From: an uncultured Desulfobacter sp. | GTDB lineage: Bacteria > Desulfobacterota > Desulfobacteria > Desulfobacterales > Desulfobacteraceae | Direction: 5' to 3' | DNA length: 64,000 nt | Assembly (NCBI RefSeq): GCF_963664415.1 | Contig: NZ_OY761445.1 | Location: forward strand, 1,762,501-1,826,500 | Shown here: in pieces, positions 51,175 through 59,989 of the stretch | How positions within the stretch are numbered: position 1 is the first letter of the stretch | Layout of the letters: each line of letters starts with the position of its first letter | Translations under genes and position numbers: made by a program | The notes under the pieces: model-generated | Database searches by the model: none | What the model was told of the DNA's origin: nothing | What the model saw: only the letters and a program-made list of their open reading frames with translations

Positions 51175-54100
51175 ATGCCAAAAGGTCTTTTTGAATGTAC
51201 GGACACCCAAAAAATTACAAACGCCCTTACCGTTGGCTACGAAAGAATTGTAGCCTGGGCGGATCTACTGGATCAGGTCAATGTCTTTCCGGTCCATGAT
51301 TCGGACACCGGCAAAAACTTAAAGATAAGCCTGGCACCATTTAAGCAGATTAAGCCGGGTGGCGGTGCAGACAAAACATCTTTAGGAAATTCTTTTGATG
51401 AATTGGTGAATAAACTGCCCATGTCGGCCGTGGGAAATTCAGGCAATATTGCGGCGGCCTTTTTTTCGGGCTTTTTATCTCATCCATTGCCCACCTTCCT
51501 GCCCACTGCCACAGGGCATGGATTAAACATGGCCATGAATGCCGTGGCCGATCCCAGGCCCGGTACCATGCTCGATCTGTTTGAAAGCCTGACCCGTTTT
51601 TTTGATGACAGGGCTTGTGACGGCCAACTTCAGGAAACATCCTTTGATTCCAACGCACTGACTGAACGACTCAAACAAAGCGTATCCCAAAGCATGACCC
51701 GGCTGCCTGCTCTGGAAAAAGCAGGCGTCGTGGATGCAGGAGCGCTGGGGATGTTCCTGTTTCTGGAAGGATTCTTCAAAGCGCTTGAGGATAGACAGGA
51801 CCAATGTATCCCGGTCATGGAAAGTTTCAAGGACCAGCTCTGTGTCTCTGCCGGGTATACGGCCCCGTCGGAACCGGCCTTTTGTGTGGATTTACAGATC
51901 CGAATGGATCAAGACACCGCCCCGGACCAGTTGATTAAAACCCTTGGCGACAGTATTGTCACTTCACAAACGGACCGGTCCCTGAAAATCCATGTCCACA
52001 CAAAAGACAGAGATGCGCTTAAAAACCAGGTATCTGAAATCGGGTCTATTACAGCATGGCACGCCGAACCCATCATAACCCGGCCCCAAGAGGTACAGGC
52101 ACGAACAACCCCAAACACGGTGGGCATCATCACTGATGCGGCAGGCTCCATTACCCTTGACCGGGCCGCGACACTTGGCATCACGCTCATGGACAGTTTC
52201 ATCGTCACCGATGAGGGCGGGGCCCCTGAAACCCTGGCAGATACGGCCCAAATCTATGCAGACATGACCCGGGGCAAAAAGGTCATGACCGCCCAGGCAT
52301 CGGTATTCCAGCGCCATGAAACCTTCAAGAAGGTGTTGGGGCAATACGACCAGGTACTTTACCTGTGTGTGGGATCCGTGTATACAGGCAACTATGACGT
52401 TGCCATCCGGTGGATTGCGGACAACGGACTGTCGGAACGGATGCGGGTTGTGGATACCGGTGCGGCATCCGGCAGGCTTGGGCTTATTGTGGAAACCGTT
52501 GCCCTGGCCGCCCAAACCGTAAACGCCTTGGCGGAACTTGAAGCCCATGCGTTAAAAATTATTGAGGCCTGCGACGAACTGCTGTTCCTAAACCACCTGA
52601 AATACCTGGCCATGGGCGGCAGGATGTCCAAGACCGGCAGTGTAGCAGGAGATTTTCTCAGTATCCGGCCCATCATCAGCCCCAGGGCAGACGGCGCCCG
52701 AAAAGTCGCCACCGTCAGAAACAGTGAAAGCCAAATCCGGTATGCCGTCAACCGGCTTGAACAGGCGTTTGGTAAAACTGCGTCACCCAGGATACTTTTG
52801 CAATATTCCGACAACAGGGCATGGGTGGAAAACTCGGTCATGCCCCATATACGCCGGGCCTGTCCCCGGGCACACATTACCATAGTCCCGTTGTCTCTGA
52901 CCTCAGGAGTTCACATGGGCCCGGGCACCTGGGGAATGGCATTTTTACCCGGAGAACTTGCCCCGGAAAAGATAGAACAGTGCCTTTGCCATAAAACCGA
53001 TTTCCAAGGAGAGTCTGCCATGAAAGTGCTCCTGATGTCCATGCCCGATGTAGCACCCCTGGTCATTCACCAAAATGCCGTGCATTTCCCCAACCTGGGC
53101 ATTGCCAGCATCGGCGGAAATATCCATGAACGGCATGAGGTCAAAATTATTGATTTGATCCGGAAACGCCGATCCATCCATGCCTACCTGACAAAGCAGT
53201 TAATAAAACTTGCACCTGATATTGTGGGACTTTCAGCCATGTCCTGGCAATGGGACACCTGCTGCCGAATTATCCGGCTGATCAAACGCGTCCGGCCCAG
53301 CGCTAAAATCGTGGTGGGCGGCTACCATGCCACCCTGATGACCCAGGAGATCACGCAATCCCCCGAAGGCAAATTGATCGATTTCATCGTACAAGGTGAA
53401 GGCGAAACTGCTTTTAAGCGATTGGTGGAGGCCCTGGACGGCCGGGACACGTTTCATGACATCCCTTCCTTGACGTATAAAACTGGCGACAAATTCATCA
53501 CTAATCCCATGGGCGAACTACAGGATCTATCCCAGATAAGGCCACCCATCCGGGACAAACGGCGCCTGACCTGGGGATACCATGTAATGAACATGAAAGC
53601 TGAGGTGCTGGAGACCTCAAGAGGCTGCACCCGCACCTGCAATTTTTGCAGCATGAAACACATGTATGGCCGGACATTCAGAACCTATCCCATTGAAAGG
53701 GTCATTGCCGATCTTGATGACATTTATTATAACAAAAAGACACGGCTGGCCTTTATTGTGGACGACAATCTAGTGTTGGACACGGACAGAGTCATCCGGC
53801 TGTGTGATGCCATCATTAAAAGAGGATACCGCCGCCTGAAACTGGTGGTTCAGGCCGACAGCCTGACCATGGCCACCAATGAGGATATGATCCAAAAAAT
53901 GGCCCAGGCAGGGTTTAAATCGGTATTCCTGGGGATTGAAAACGTCTCAAAAACAAACCTTGCCGCAGCAGGCAAGGGGAATATTGTGGAATATTCAAGA
54001 AAAGCCGTGGCATTGTGCCAGAAACACGGCATGATGGTCATCGGCGGTCTGATATTCGGATTCCCCGATGATGACGAGAAAGCCATCATTGAAAATTACC

Positions 54101-54501
54101 GTTTTTTACAGGAAATTAATGCCGACGCCGCCTATTGCCAGCTTTTGACGCCCTATCCCAAAACAGGCATGCGCGAACAGCTGATGGCCCAGGGACTTAT
54201 TACCAATGCCCTGGATTTTAAAAAATATAATGGCCTGTGGGCCAATGTCAAAACCCGCCACCTGAGCGCCGACAAGCTGCAATACCTGTTCTGGTATCAC
54301 CGTCAGACGGTACTTGGATGGTGGGACCCGTCGTCCAGGGCCAGGGGAACCGGCAAATTATGGACAGGCATCTGGACTTATATGTTCAAACCAATCATGC
54401 AGCAGCAGCATGCCAGGGTCCTTAAAAGAAAGGGATGGGGCGGTATTTATAAAGATGTCTTAAAAGAACAGGAAGAGATGAACTCCTTTGAAGGCCTTTA
54501 A
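51175..54501 (+). CDS. FakA-FakB-B12 radical SAM triple fusion
   Basis: 1108 residues. Residues 1-205 are a DhaL/FakA nucleotide domain (VFPVHDSDTGKNLKISL, MSAVGNSGNIAAAFFSG). Residues 215-305 resemble the FakA middle domain. Residues 310-610 are DegV/FakB-like (VGIITDAAGSITLD, CVGSVYTGNYDVA, AMGGRMSKTGSVAGDF and LSIRPII). From 616 to 740 comes a B12-binding domain (LLMSMPDVAPLVI, VVGGYHATLM), then radical SAM with SRGCTRTCNFCSM. FakAB makes acyl-phosphate from fatty acid and ATP. An in-frame ATG at 53020 with AAGGAGAG could also yield the radical SAM part alone. I know of no characterised protein with this order. Confidence 0.88.
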   Translation: MPKGLFECTDTQKITNALTVGYERIVAWADLLDQVNVFPVHDSDTGKNLKISLAPFKQIKPGGGADKTSLGNSFDELVNKLPMSAVGNSGNIAAAFFSGFLSHPLPTFLPTATGHGLNMAMNAVADPRPGTMLDLFESLTRFFDDRACDGQLQETSFDSNALTERLKQSVSQSMTRLPALEKAGVVDAGALGMFLFLEGFFKALEDRQDQCIPVMESFKDQLCVSAGYTAPSEPAFCVDLQIRMDQDTAPDQLIKTLGDSIVTSQTDRSLKIHVHTKDRDALKNQVSEIGSITAWHAEPIITRPQEVQARTTPNTVGIITDAAGSITLDRAATLGITLMDSFIVTDEGGAPETLADTAQIYADMTRGKKVMTAQASVFQRHETFKKVLGQYDQVLYLCVGSVYTGNYDVAIRWIADNGLSERMRVVDTGAASGRLGLIVETVALAAQTVNALAELEAHALKIIEACDELLFLNHLKYLAMGGRMSKTGSVAGDFLSIRPIISPRADGARKVATVRNSESQIRYAVNRLEQAFGKTASPRILLQYSDNRAWVENSVMPHIRRACPRAHITIVPLSLTSGVHMGPGTWGMAFLPGELAPEKIEQCLCHKTDFQGESAMKVLLMSMPDVAPLVIHQNAVHFPNLGIASIGGNIHERHEVKIIDLIRKRRSIHAYLTKQLIKLAPDIVGLSAMSWQWDTCCRIIRLIKRVRPSAKIVVGGYHATLMTQEITQSPEGKLIDFIVQGEGETAFKRLVEALDGRDTFHDIPSLTYKTGDKFITNPMGELQDLSQIRPPIRDKRRLTWGYHVMNMKAEVLETSRGCTRTCNFCSMKHMYGRTFRTYPIERVIADLDDIYYNKKTRLAFIVDDNLVLDTDRVIRLCDAIIKRGYRRLKLVVQADSLTMATNEDMIQKMAQAGFKSVFLGIENVSKTNLAAAGKGNIVEYSRKAVALCQKHGMMVIGGLIFGFPDDDEKAIIENYRFLQEINADAAYCQLLTPYPKTGMREQLMAQGLITNALDFKKYNGLWANVKTRHLSADKLQYLFWYHRQTVLGWWDPSSRARGTGKLWTGIWTYMFKPIMQQQHARVLKRKGWGGIYKDVLKEQEEMNSFEGL
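53006..53022 (+). promoter_or_regulatory. Internal ribosome-binding site and in-frame ATG
   Basis: AAGGAGAGTCTGCCATG has a strong Shine-Dalgarno at good spacing inside the fusion gene. The ATG at 53020 is in frame and would begin MKVLLMSMPDV, the natural N-terminus of a B12 radical SAM protein of 493 residues. It looks like the former start of a separate gene now fused to fakB, and may still work. Confidence 0.7.
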
Positions 54502-54511
54502 AAAGGTGTTT

Positions 54512-54560
54512 GGACGAAAAGTCACCCATCTGCGCCTTGCATATGGGCAACTTTTCATCC
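54512..54560 (-). repeat. REP-like repeat family 2, complete hairpin
   Basis: GGACGAAAAGT (54512-54522) pairs with ACTTTTCATCC (54550-54560) apart from one or two positions. An inner CCCAT (54525-54529) pairs with ATGGG (54543-54547). The minus strand carries the shared block CAGATGGGTGACTTTTCGTC. It lies between the fusion gene and the ACP gene and may end or process the transcript. Confidence 0.7.
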
Positions 54561-54622
54561 ACACATGGGTTCCATCACACACAAAATAAAAAATAAAACC
54601 CATAAAGTGTATTGGATGATGT

Positions 54623-54886
54623 ATGGAGAATCTGATTTCAGAACTAAAGGAAAAAATTGTGGACACACTGGGACTGACGGATGTAACACCCGAGGATATC
54701 AATGAACAGGACCAACTGATCGGCGGTCCTTTGGGTCTGGATTCCATTGATGTTCTGGAAATGGTCATGATGCTGGAAAACGATTACGGAGTTGTCATTG
54801 ACAATAAAGAGCTTGGAGAAACCGTATTTTCGACCCTGGACAGCCTGGCCCGGTATGTCAACGAACACGGCAACAAAGAGTCATGA
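54623..54886 (+). CDS. Acyl carrier protein
   Basis: 87 residues with PLGLDSIDVLEMVMML; Ser41 is the phosphopantetheine site. The stop overlaps the start of the hotdog dehydratase gene (ATGA), so carrier and dehydratase are made together. It is a good candidate for the main carrier of the elongating chain. The start is preceded by GATGATGT, a weak ribosome-binding site, after a long REP-containing leader. It is only partly similar to the ACPs at 43021 and 59639. Confidence 0.93.
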   Translation: MENLISELKEKIVDTLGLTDVTPEDINEQDQLIGGPLGLDSIDVLEMVMMLENDYGVVIDNKELGETVFSTLDSLARYVNEHGNKES

Positions 54887-55281
54887 ACTCATCCGTGGAC
54901 ATGGCTGACCTAAGTGGGCCCGGGTATGAGATCAGTGAGCTTGGCAGATCCAAAGCTTCAGTCATCACAGCCCAGGCTATCTTTGGCTCCGAGTCGCCCT
55001 GGTTTGACGGGCATTTCCCGGACAACCCCATTGTTCCGGGCATTGCTCAGATGAGCATGATTTTCGAGCTGATGCAACGCACAATGGGCTCAGGCCTGAA
55101 ACTCGAAGGGTTCAAGCGGGTCAGATTCAAGCAATTGATCAGACCGGACACCCCCATTTCAGTTTTGATCAAACCGGCGAAAAAAAGCCCGAACCGTTTT
55201 GAATACCAGCTTACGGCGGACCAGAAAATTGCCTGTACCGGATTTATTGATATCCGTATGTTGCATGATGGAGATATCTAA
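54883..55281 (+). CDS. FabA/FabZ-like hotdog dehydratase
   Basis: 132 residues of a single hotdog fold. PWFDGHFPDNPIVPGIAQM contains the GHFP and PxxPG blocks of FabZ/FabA-type enzymes, with the catalytic His in GHFP. The Glu of the following helix is at FELMQ. It would remove water from a 3-hydroxyacyl-ACP to give an unsaturated chain. It resembles the small ApeI/ApeP-type dehydratases of aryl polyene systems. The start overlaps the ACP stop, and the stop TAA overlaps the cobF start by one base. Confidence 0.88.
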   Translation: MNSSVDMADLSGPGYEISELGRSKASVITAQAIFGSESPWFDGHFPDNPIVPGIAQMSMIFELMQRTMGSGLKLEGFKRVRFKQLIRPDTPISVLIKPAKKSPNRFEYQLTADQKIACTGFIDIRMLHDGDI

Positions 55282-56105
55282 TGAAGGCGGCTCACCAGAA
55301 AATGGTCAAACGTCAAATCAAAATTATCGGAATTGGCCTGGGCAGTCCGGGGCATTTGACCGGCCATGCCATAGAGGCACTTCGCCAGGTAGATGTCTTT
55401 CTTGTTGCCGACAAAGGTGACATTAAAAAAGAGATGGTTGCCGCCAGAAAGGCAGTCTGTGAAGCCTTTCTAAAACCTGGCAGTTATCGTTTTGTGACGA
55501 TTTCAGATACGGATCGCGGGCCGGATGCAAAGCGTGGTACAACCGAGTATCGAAAAGGCGTTCAGGCATGGCGGCAATCGCGTGTGAACCGCTTTGTCAA
55601 TGCGATCAAAGAATTACCCCCTAACATGATCGTGGGGTTCCTGGCGTGGGGTGACCCTGCTTTTTACGACAGCCTCATCGGTATTGTCGAGGAAATTGGC
55701 GAAATCATCCCCCTGGATATACGGGTGATCCCAGGGATCTCTGCGATACAGGCCTTGGCAGCAGAAAATGCTATTTGTCTGAATCGGGTTGCGGCACCGA
55801 TCCATATCACCACGGGCCGTCGATTGCCCCGGGAGTGGTCCCCTGAACTTGGAACGGTGGTTGTCATGCTGGATAAGGGCCTGGCCTGTGCTCAGCTATT
55901 AGCGCGGGCGCCTGACCTTGAAATCATCTGGGGTGCGTATATCGGATTCCCCTGGCAAATCATCCGCCGCGGGCGGCTGGCAGACATGGTTCAAGAATTG
56001 ATCCCTTTACGGGAAAGACTTCGGCAGGAACATGGATGGGTGATGGATACCTACATTCTGCGTGGTCCAGAGATGACAGATGACGCACCGCCTCTGGAGA
56101 TTTGA
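55281..56105 (+). CDS. cobF: Precorrin-6A synthase (CobF-like methyltransferase)
   Basis: 274 residues of the tetrapyrrole methylase fold. IKIIGIGLGSPGHLTGHAIEAL is the N-terminal signature, MIVGFLAWGDPAFYDS the SAM-binding loop and RVIPGISAIQALAAENAICL the substrate block. The length and the pattern TISDTDRGPDAKRGTTEYRKGVQAW fit CobF, which methylates C1 of precorrin-5 and releases acetate in the late, oxygen-dependent branch of cobalamin synthesis. It is surprising in a likely anaerobe. Its start overlaps the dehydratase stop, so it is translated with the lipid genes. It may feed B12 to the radical SAM fusion protein, which is inference. Confidence 0.82.
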   Translation: MKAAHQKMVKRQIKIIGIGLGSPGHLTGHAIEALRQVDVFLVADKGDIKKEMVAARKAVCEAFLKPGSYRFVTISDTDRGPDAKRGTTEYRKGVQAWRQSRVNRFVNAIKELPPNMIVGFLAWGDPAFYDSLIGIVEEIGEIIPLDIRVIPGISAIQALAAENAICLNRVAAPIHITTGRRLPREWSPELGTVVVMLDKGLACAQLLARAPDLEIIWGAYIGFPWQIIRRGRLADMVQELIPLRERLRQEHGWVMDTYILRGPEMTDDAPPLEI

Positions 56106-56141
56106 ACAGATGGCTGCAATGAACAATAGGGGAGCCGGCTG

Positions 56142-56909
56142 ATGATTCTCGTCCTGGGCGGAACATCGGAAGCACGTGAACTTATATTATTGTGCGTACA
56201 GCACGGCATTCCTGTGATGTACACGACCACGACCCGCATTATGGATGAATTCGCGCCGACTGTTGAATGCCGGGTAGGACAACTGTCACCCCAAACCTTT
56301 CAAGCCTTGATCATAGAGCGGCGCATCGCAAGCGTTGTGGATGCCACACATCCGTTTGCAATCAATATTTCAAGGTTAGCCATGGATGTGTGCAACCGCA
56401 CCAAAACCCCATATTTAAGGCTGGAGCGGGAAACGCTCTCACAGCCGGCCATCTGCCGGCATGTGCACCAAAACGAAACCGTTGAAGAGGCCGCAAGCCT
56501 TGCCTGTGAAACCTCCGGGGGGATTCTCTCTGTAATTGGGGTACGGAAACTGCCGGAGTTGGTGACGCATCTTGGGAATCGCAAAAGCGATCTTTTTGCT
56601 CGTGTCCTGCCGGTGGTAAAGTCGATTGCAACCTGTGATCAGCTTGGGATTCGCCCATCGCACATTATTGGCATGCGGGGTCCATTCTCTGCCGAATTTG
56701 ACGGTTTGCTGATTCGAGAATTCGGTATCACCACGATGATTGCAAAAGAATCAGGCGACCGGGGAGGTCTTACCGCCAAAATTACCGCATGCGAAAATAC
56801 GGGTTGCAAACTGTTGCTGATAGTTCGCCCTGCCATACAGTATCCATATCAGGTATCCACGCCTGTTAAATGCATGGCATGGCTAAAAGCCCATCTTAAG
56901 AATCTTTAA
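56142..56909 (+). CDS. cobK: Precorrin-6A/cobalt-precorrin-6A reductase
   Basis: 255 residues. MILVLGGTSEARELILLC is the N-terminal nucleotide-binding start of CobK/CbiJ. VVDATHPFAINISRLAMDVC and PYLRLERETLSQP follow as usual, then ARVLPVVKS and HIIGMRGPFSAEFD, and TTMIAKESGDRGGLTAKI. It reduces precorrin-6A with NADPH, the step directly after CobF. The start is 36 bases after the cobF stop with AGGGGAGCCGGCTG before it. The two genes therefore form a two-step module inside the lipid locus. Confidence 0.87.
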   Translation: MILVLGGTSEARELILLCVQHGIPVMYTTTTRIMDEFAPTVECRVGQLSPQTFQALIIERRIASVVDATHPFAINISRLAMDVCNRTKTPYLRLERETLSQPAICRHVHQNETVEEAASLACETSGGILSVIGVRKLPELVTHLGNRKSDLFARVLPVVKSIATCDQLGIRPSHIIGMRGPFSAEFDGLLIREFGITTMIAKESGDRGGLTAKITACENTGCKLLLIVRPAIQYPYQVSTPVKCMAWLKAHLKNL

Positions 56910-57057
56910 CCACCTATTCAATCTATTCAATTTTTCAGAGAATACCTGGGAATCCATCTGAATAACCTTGCGTTAAAAGAAATAGGGAACTATTTTGTAA
57001 AAAAGCACTTTTCAAAAGAAAGCTATACTTACATTTAGAGATGTATCACACAACTAT

Positions 57058-59430
57058 ATGAAAAAAACCGTTTTAACATACAATGAGATTGAAGCATCCA
57101 GCCGGCATTCATTTCTGAACGACTTCTCTTTAAAAAAAAAATTGTTGTTATGGATTATGCCAATCATCATATTGGGGTTGTTATCGCTCAGCTTTGTTGC
57201 ATACTCATCCATCAAGATCGTTATTGAGACGGAACTTTCCAGCAGTATGTTGTCATCGGTGGGCAAAAGTGCAGAAAGCATAAACAGATGGCTTGCTACG
57301 ATTATGATTGAACCGGAAACCATTGCGTCAACACCTGCAGCCAAACGAATTAATGAAGATTTTCATAATTTCGATCGCCAAAATTTAAATCGGCATATAA
57401 CCTTGCACAGACAACATCCTGATATTTTTCAAGATATTTATGCAGCAAATCGTCAAGGAGAATACCATACGATTATAAAAGACGAAAAAGGATATTCTGT
57501 TTTTGTCGGAGATATAGAAAATCGCCCTTATTTTAGATCCATCATGGCCGGAGGCCCTACGCAAATAACCCCGCCTTTGATATCCAGGACAACCGGCATT
57601 CCAATGATATTCATTGTTGCACCCATTTTAGATGGTAAAGAGAAACCACAAGGATTAATAGGGGCAGGTATCTCTTTAAAATACATCCAGCAGATCGCTC
57701 AGGGATTACAAGCCGGAGAAACAGGGTACGGATTTATTATAGCCCAGGATGGTACTTACATATATCATCCAGATGATGAATTCATCATGCAAAAAAAAAT
57801 CACTGAGCTTGAGAATCCTTCAATAAAAGCCTTAGGAAAATCAATCGCAGCCGGTGGATCAGGTATGTACCGCTATTACAGAAATCGGGAACCTATGGTC
57901 GCTTTCTACCACCCGATACCAATCAGTGGCTGGGTCGTTGCAACAGTATTGCCGGAAAAAGAACTATTTGCGCCGGCAATTCAAGCGGTAAAACTACTCA
58001 TATCCATCACTATAATTTTTGCAGGTTTAATCGCGATAGCAATTATCTATGCGATGCAACGTCTGACACGACCGTTGCAGACACTTGCCGATAGAATCGG
58101 TCAAATTGCTGCGGGTAATTTTAAAGGCGGACATTTAAAAATTGAATCCAATGACGAAATCGGGAGCTTATCAAAATCTTTCAACGAAATGCTTGACGGG
58201 TTGGAAAATCAGAGATCTGAGGTAAAAACCCTGGTGAATAAGCTACAACGCACGGTCAAAGATTTACAGAAGGCAAAGACCTATACGGCGGGCATTATTG
58301 ATTCAATGCCTTCAATCTTGATCGGAGTCGATAAAAACGGAAGCGTAACCCAATGGAACAATAAAGCCGAAAATGCCACAGGTATACCCATAGGCCAGGC
58401 AATGGGCAAACCCTTGAACGCTGTTTATCCTAGAATTAAAAGTCAGATAGACAACCTTCACAGAACCATACAAAACCGCGAAATAATAGCTGATATGAAA
58501 ATACCCTTTAAAAAAGGGGCCTATGTAGCGTATGAAAATATTACAATTTTTCCTTTAAATGCACCGGAAGAACCGGTCGGCGCAGTGATCAGAATTGATG
58601 ATGTCACACAACAGGTTCGGATGGAAGAGATGATGATTCAATCAGAAAAAATACTGTCGGTGGGAGGACTTGCTGCAGGTATGGCCCATGAAATAAATAA
58701 TCCTTTGGCCGGCATGATACAAAGCGCCAATGTGATGAAATCCCGACTGGAGAATATAGATATGCCGGCAAATCTGAATGCAGCAAAAGAACTTGGCATA
58801 TCCATGGAAGATATCGCAGCCTTCATGAAAAAAAGAAACATTTTTCGCATGCTCGACGCGATTCAGAAATCCGGATCACGGGCAGCAGAAATTGTCAGCA
58901 CCATGCTTACTTTTGCAAGAGAATCTGATGCGGCCATGTCTTTGCACTCCCCTGATCAGCTTATGGATAAAATTCTGGATCTGGCTGCCACCGACTATGA
59001 CCTTAAAAAACAATATGATTTTAAATCCATTCAAATTATAAAAGAATATGATGATAATCTGCCGATGTTACGCTGTGAAGGGTCAAAAATTCAGCAGGTG
59101 TTCCTCAATATTCTCCGCAACGGTGCTCAGGCCATGCAGACGGCCCAAACAAAATCCCCTCAGTTTATCATTCGAATTTATACAGAAAAAGAGCCTGCAA
59201 TGATATCCATGGAAATAGAAGATAACGGGCCGGGTATGGACAGAGCAATCCGGTCAAAGGTATTTGATCCTTTTTTTACAACAAAACCGGTAGGCATAGG
59301 TACGGGATTGGGCTTGTCCGTTTCTTATTTTATCATTACTGAAAATCATAAGGGTACAATGGATGTCATTTCCGAACCGGGAAAAGGATCAAATTTTATT
59401 ATCAGGCTCCCTGTTGGCACAAAGAAATAG
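57058..59430 (+). CDS. Cache-HAMP-PAS sensor histidine kinase
   Basis: 790 residues. A first membrane helix (LLLWIMPIIILGLLSLSFVAYS) is followed by a double Cache domain to about 300 (YFRSIMAGGPTQITPPLISR, VAPILDGKEKPQGLIGAG). After the second helix (LLISITIIFAGLIAIAIIYAM) come HAMP (RPLQTLADRIGQIAAGNF), PAS (SMPSILIGVDKNGSVTQWN), and the His box GLAAGMAHEINNPLAGMIQ. The ATPase boxes are NILRNGAQAM and DNGPGMDRAI. It senses a small extracellular ligand. No regulator gene is adjacent. It stands between cobK and the third ACP and may control the locus. Confidence 0.9.
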   Translation: MKKTVLTYNEIEASSRHSFLNDFSLKKKLLLWIMPIIILGLLSLSFVAYSSIKIVIETELSSSMLSSVGKSAESINRWLATIMIEPETIASTPAAKRINEDFHNFDRQNLNRHITLHRQHPDIFQDIYAANRQGEYHTIIKDEKGYSVFVGDIENRPYFRSIMAGGPTQITPPLISRTTGIPMIFIVAPILDGKEKPQGLIGAGISLKYIQQIAQGLQAGETGYGFIIAQDGTYIYHPDDEFIMQKKITELENPSIKALGKSIAAGGSGMYRYYRNREPMVAFYHPIPISGWVVATVLPEKELFAPAIQAVKLLISITIIFAGLIAIAIIYAMQRLTRPLQTLADRIGQIAAGNFKGGHLKIESNDEIGSLSKSFNEMLDGLENQRSEVKTLVNKLQRTVKDLQKAKTYTAGIIDSMPSILIGVDKNGSVTQWNNKAENATGIPIGQAMGKPLNAVYPRIKSQIDNLHRTIQNREIIADMKIPFKKGAYVAYENITIFPLNAPEEPVGAVIRIDDVTQQVRMEEMMIQSEKILSVGGLAAGMAHEINNPLAGMIQSANVMKSRLENIDMPANLNAAKELGISMEDIAAFMKKRNIFRMLDAIQKSGSRAAEIVSTMLTFARESDAAMSLHSPDQLMDKILDLAATDYDLKKQYDFKSIQIIKEYDDNLPMLRCEGSKIQQVFLNILRNGAQAMQTAQTKSPQFIIRIYTEKEPAMISMEIEDNGPGMDRAIRSKVFDPFFTTKPVGIGTGLGLSVSYFIITENHKGTMDVISEPGKGSNFIIRLPVGTKK

Positions 59431-59524
59431 GTTTTTCAAAACGGCACTTGTGTCTATTTAATATTTGAACGAAATCCTGAAATGGATATCCTGGCAGGAA
59501 TATGTTAAGAAGTTCTAAAATTAT

Positions 59525-59620
59525 ATATCAACCATGGGCTCACTCGGCATATCAACGCCCAGGCTTAGCCCACAACAAAGGTTGAAAGATCTGGGTCGCT
59601 TACCCAGACTTTCATATAAA
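59525..59620 (+). repeat. Two-hairpin repeat in the leader of an ACP gene
   Basis: TGGGCT (59535-59540) pairs with AGCCCA (59567-59572). Then TGAAAG, TCTGGGT (59590-59596), CGCTT loop, ACCCAGA (59602-59608) and CTTTCA form a 13-bp second hairpin with one bulged A, followed by TATAAAA. The ACP ribosome-binding site GGAGAAG lies nearby, so the element is in its 5' untranslated region. Confidence 0.8.
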
Positions 59621-59638
59621 AATGGAGAAGAATAAAAA

Positions 59639-59899
59639 ATGAGCAACGTAAAAACCATTGACGAGATCATTACCAATGTAGCCCGGATCATTATTGATGA
59701 ACTCATGATTGAAGATGTAACCCCTGAAACCTTTGATCCCGAAATGGACCTTGTGGATGAAGTCGGGATTGACAGTATGGACCTTGCCACCGTCGCCCTG
59801 GTGATCCAGGATGAATACGGCACCCGTATTGACGAGGACGACTACCCCAAACTGACCAACGTCCGCCTCATTGCCGAATACATCAACAACAAGTTATAA
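59639..59899 (+). CDS. Acyl carrier protein
   Basis: 86 residues with EVGIDSMDLATVALVIQ; Ser46 is the phosphopantetheine site. GGAGAAGAATAAAAA precedes the ATG. It follows a repeat element and precedes the second radical SAM gene by 90 bases, which again contain a repeat. It is the third ACP of the locus. The acidic body with DEVGIDSM differs from the GLDS type of the other two, and it may work with the radical SAM and PKS-type dehydratase that follow. Confidence 0.92.
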   Translation: MSNVKTIDEIITNVARIIIDELMIEDVTPETFDPEMDLVDEVGIDSMDLATVALVIQDEYGTRIDEDDYPKLTNVRLIAEYINNKL

Positions 59900-59965
59900 C
59901 AACCATGGGTTGATCCACACTTAAGGTTCACCCCACAACAACATATGAAATGAAATTAACAATTT
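59899..59965 (+). repeat. Two-hairpin repeat, first hairpin
   Basis: AACAACCATGGGTTGATCC, then TTCACCCCACAACAACATATG. The stem TGGGTTGA (59906-59913) with TCACCCCA (59928-59935) has one mismatch. It begins at the ACP stop and ends before the radical SAM gene. The second hairpin is degenerate. Confidence 0.65.
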
Positions 59966-59989
59966 ACTGATACGTTTAAATAACCCTCT

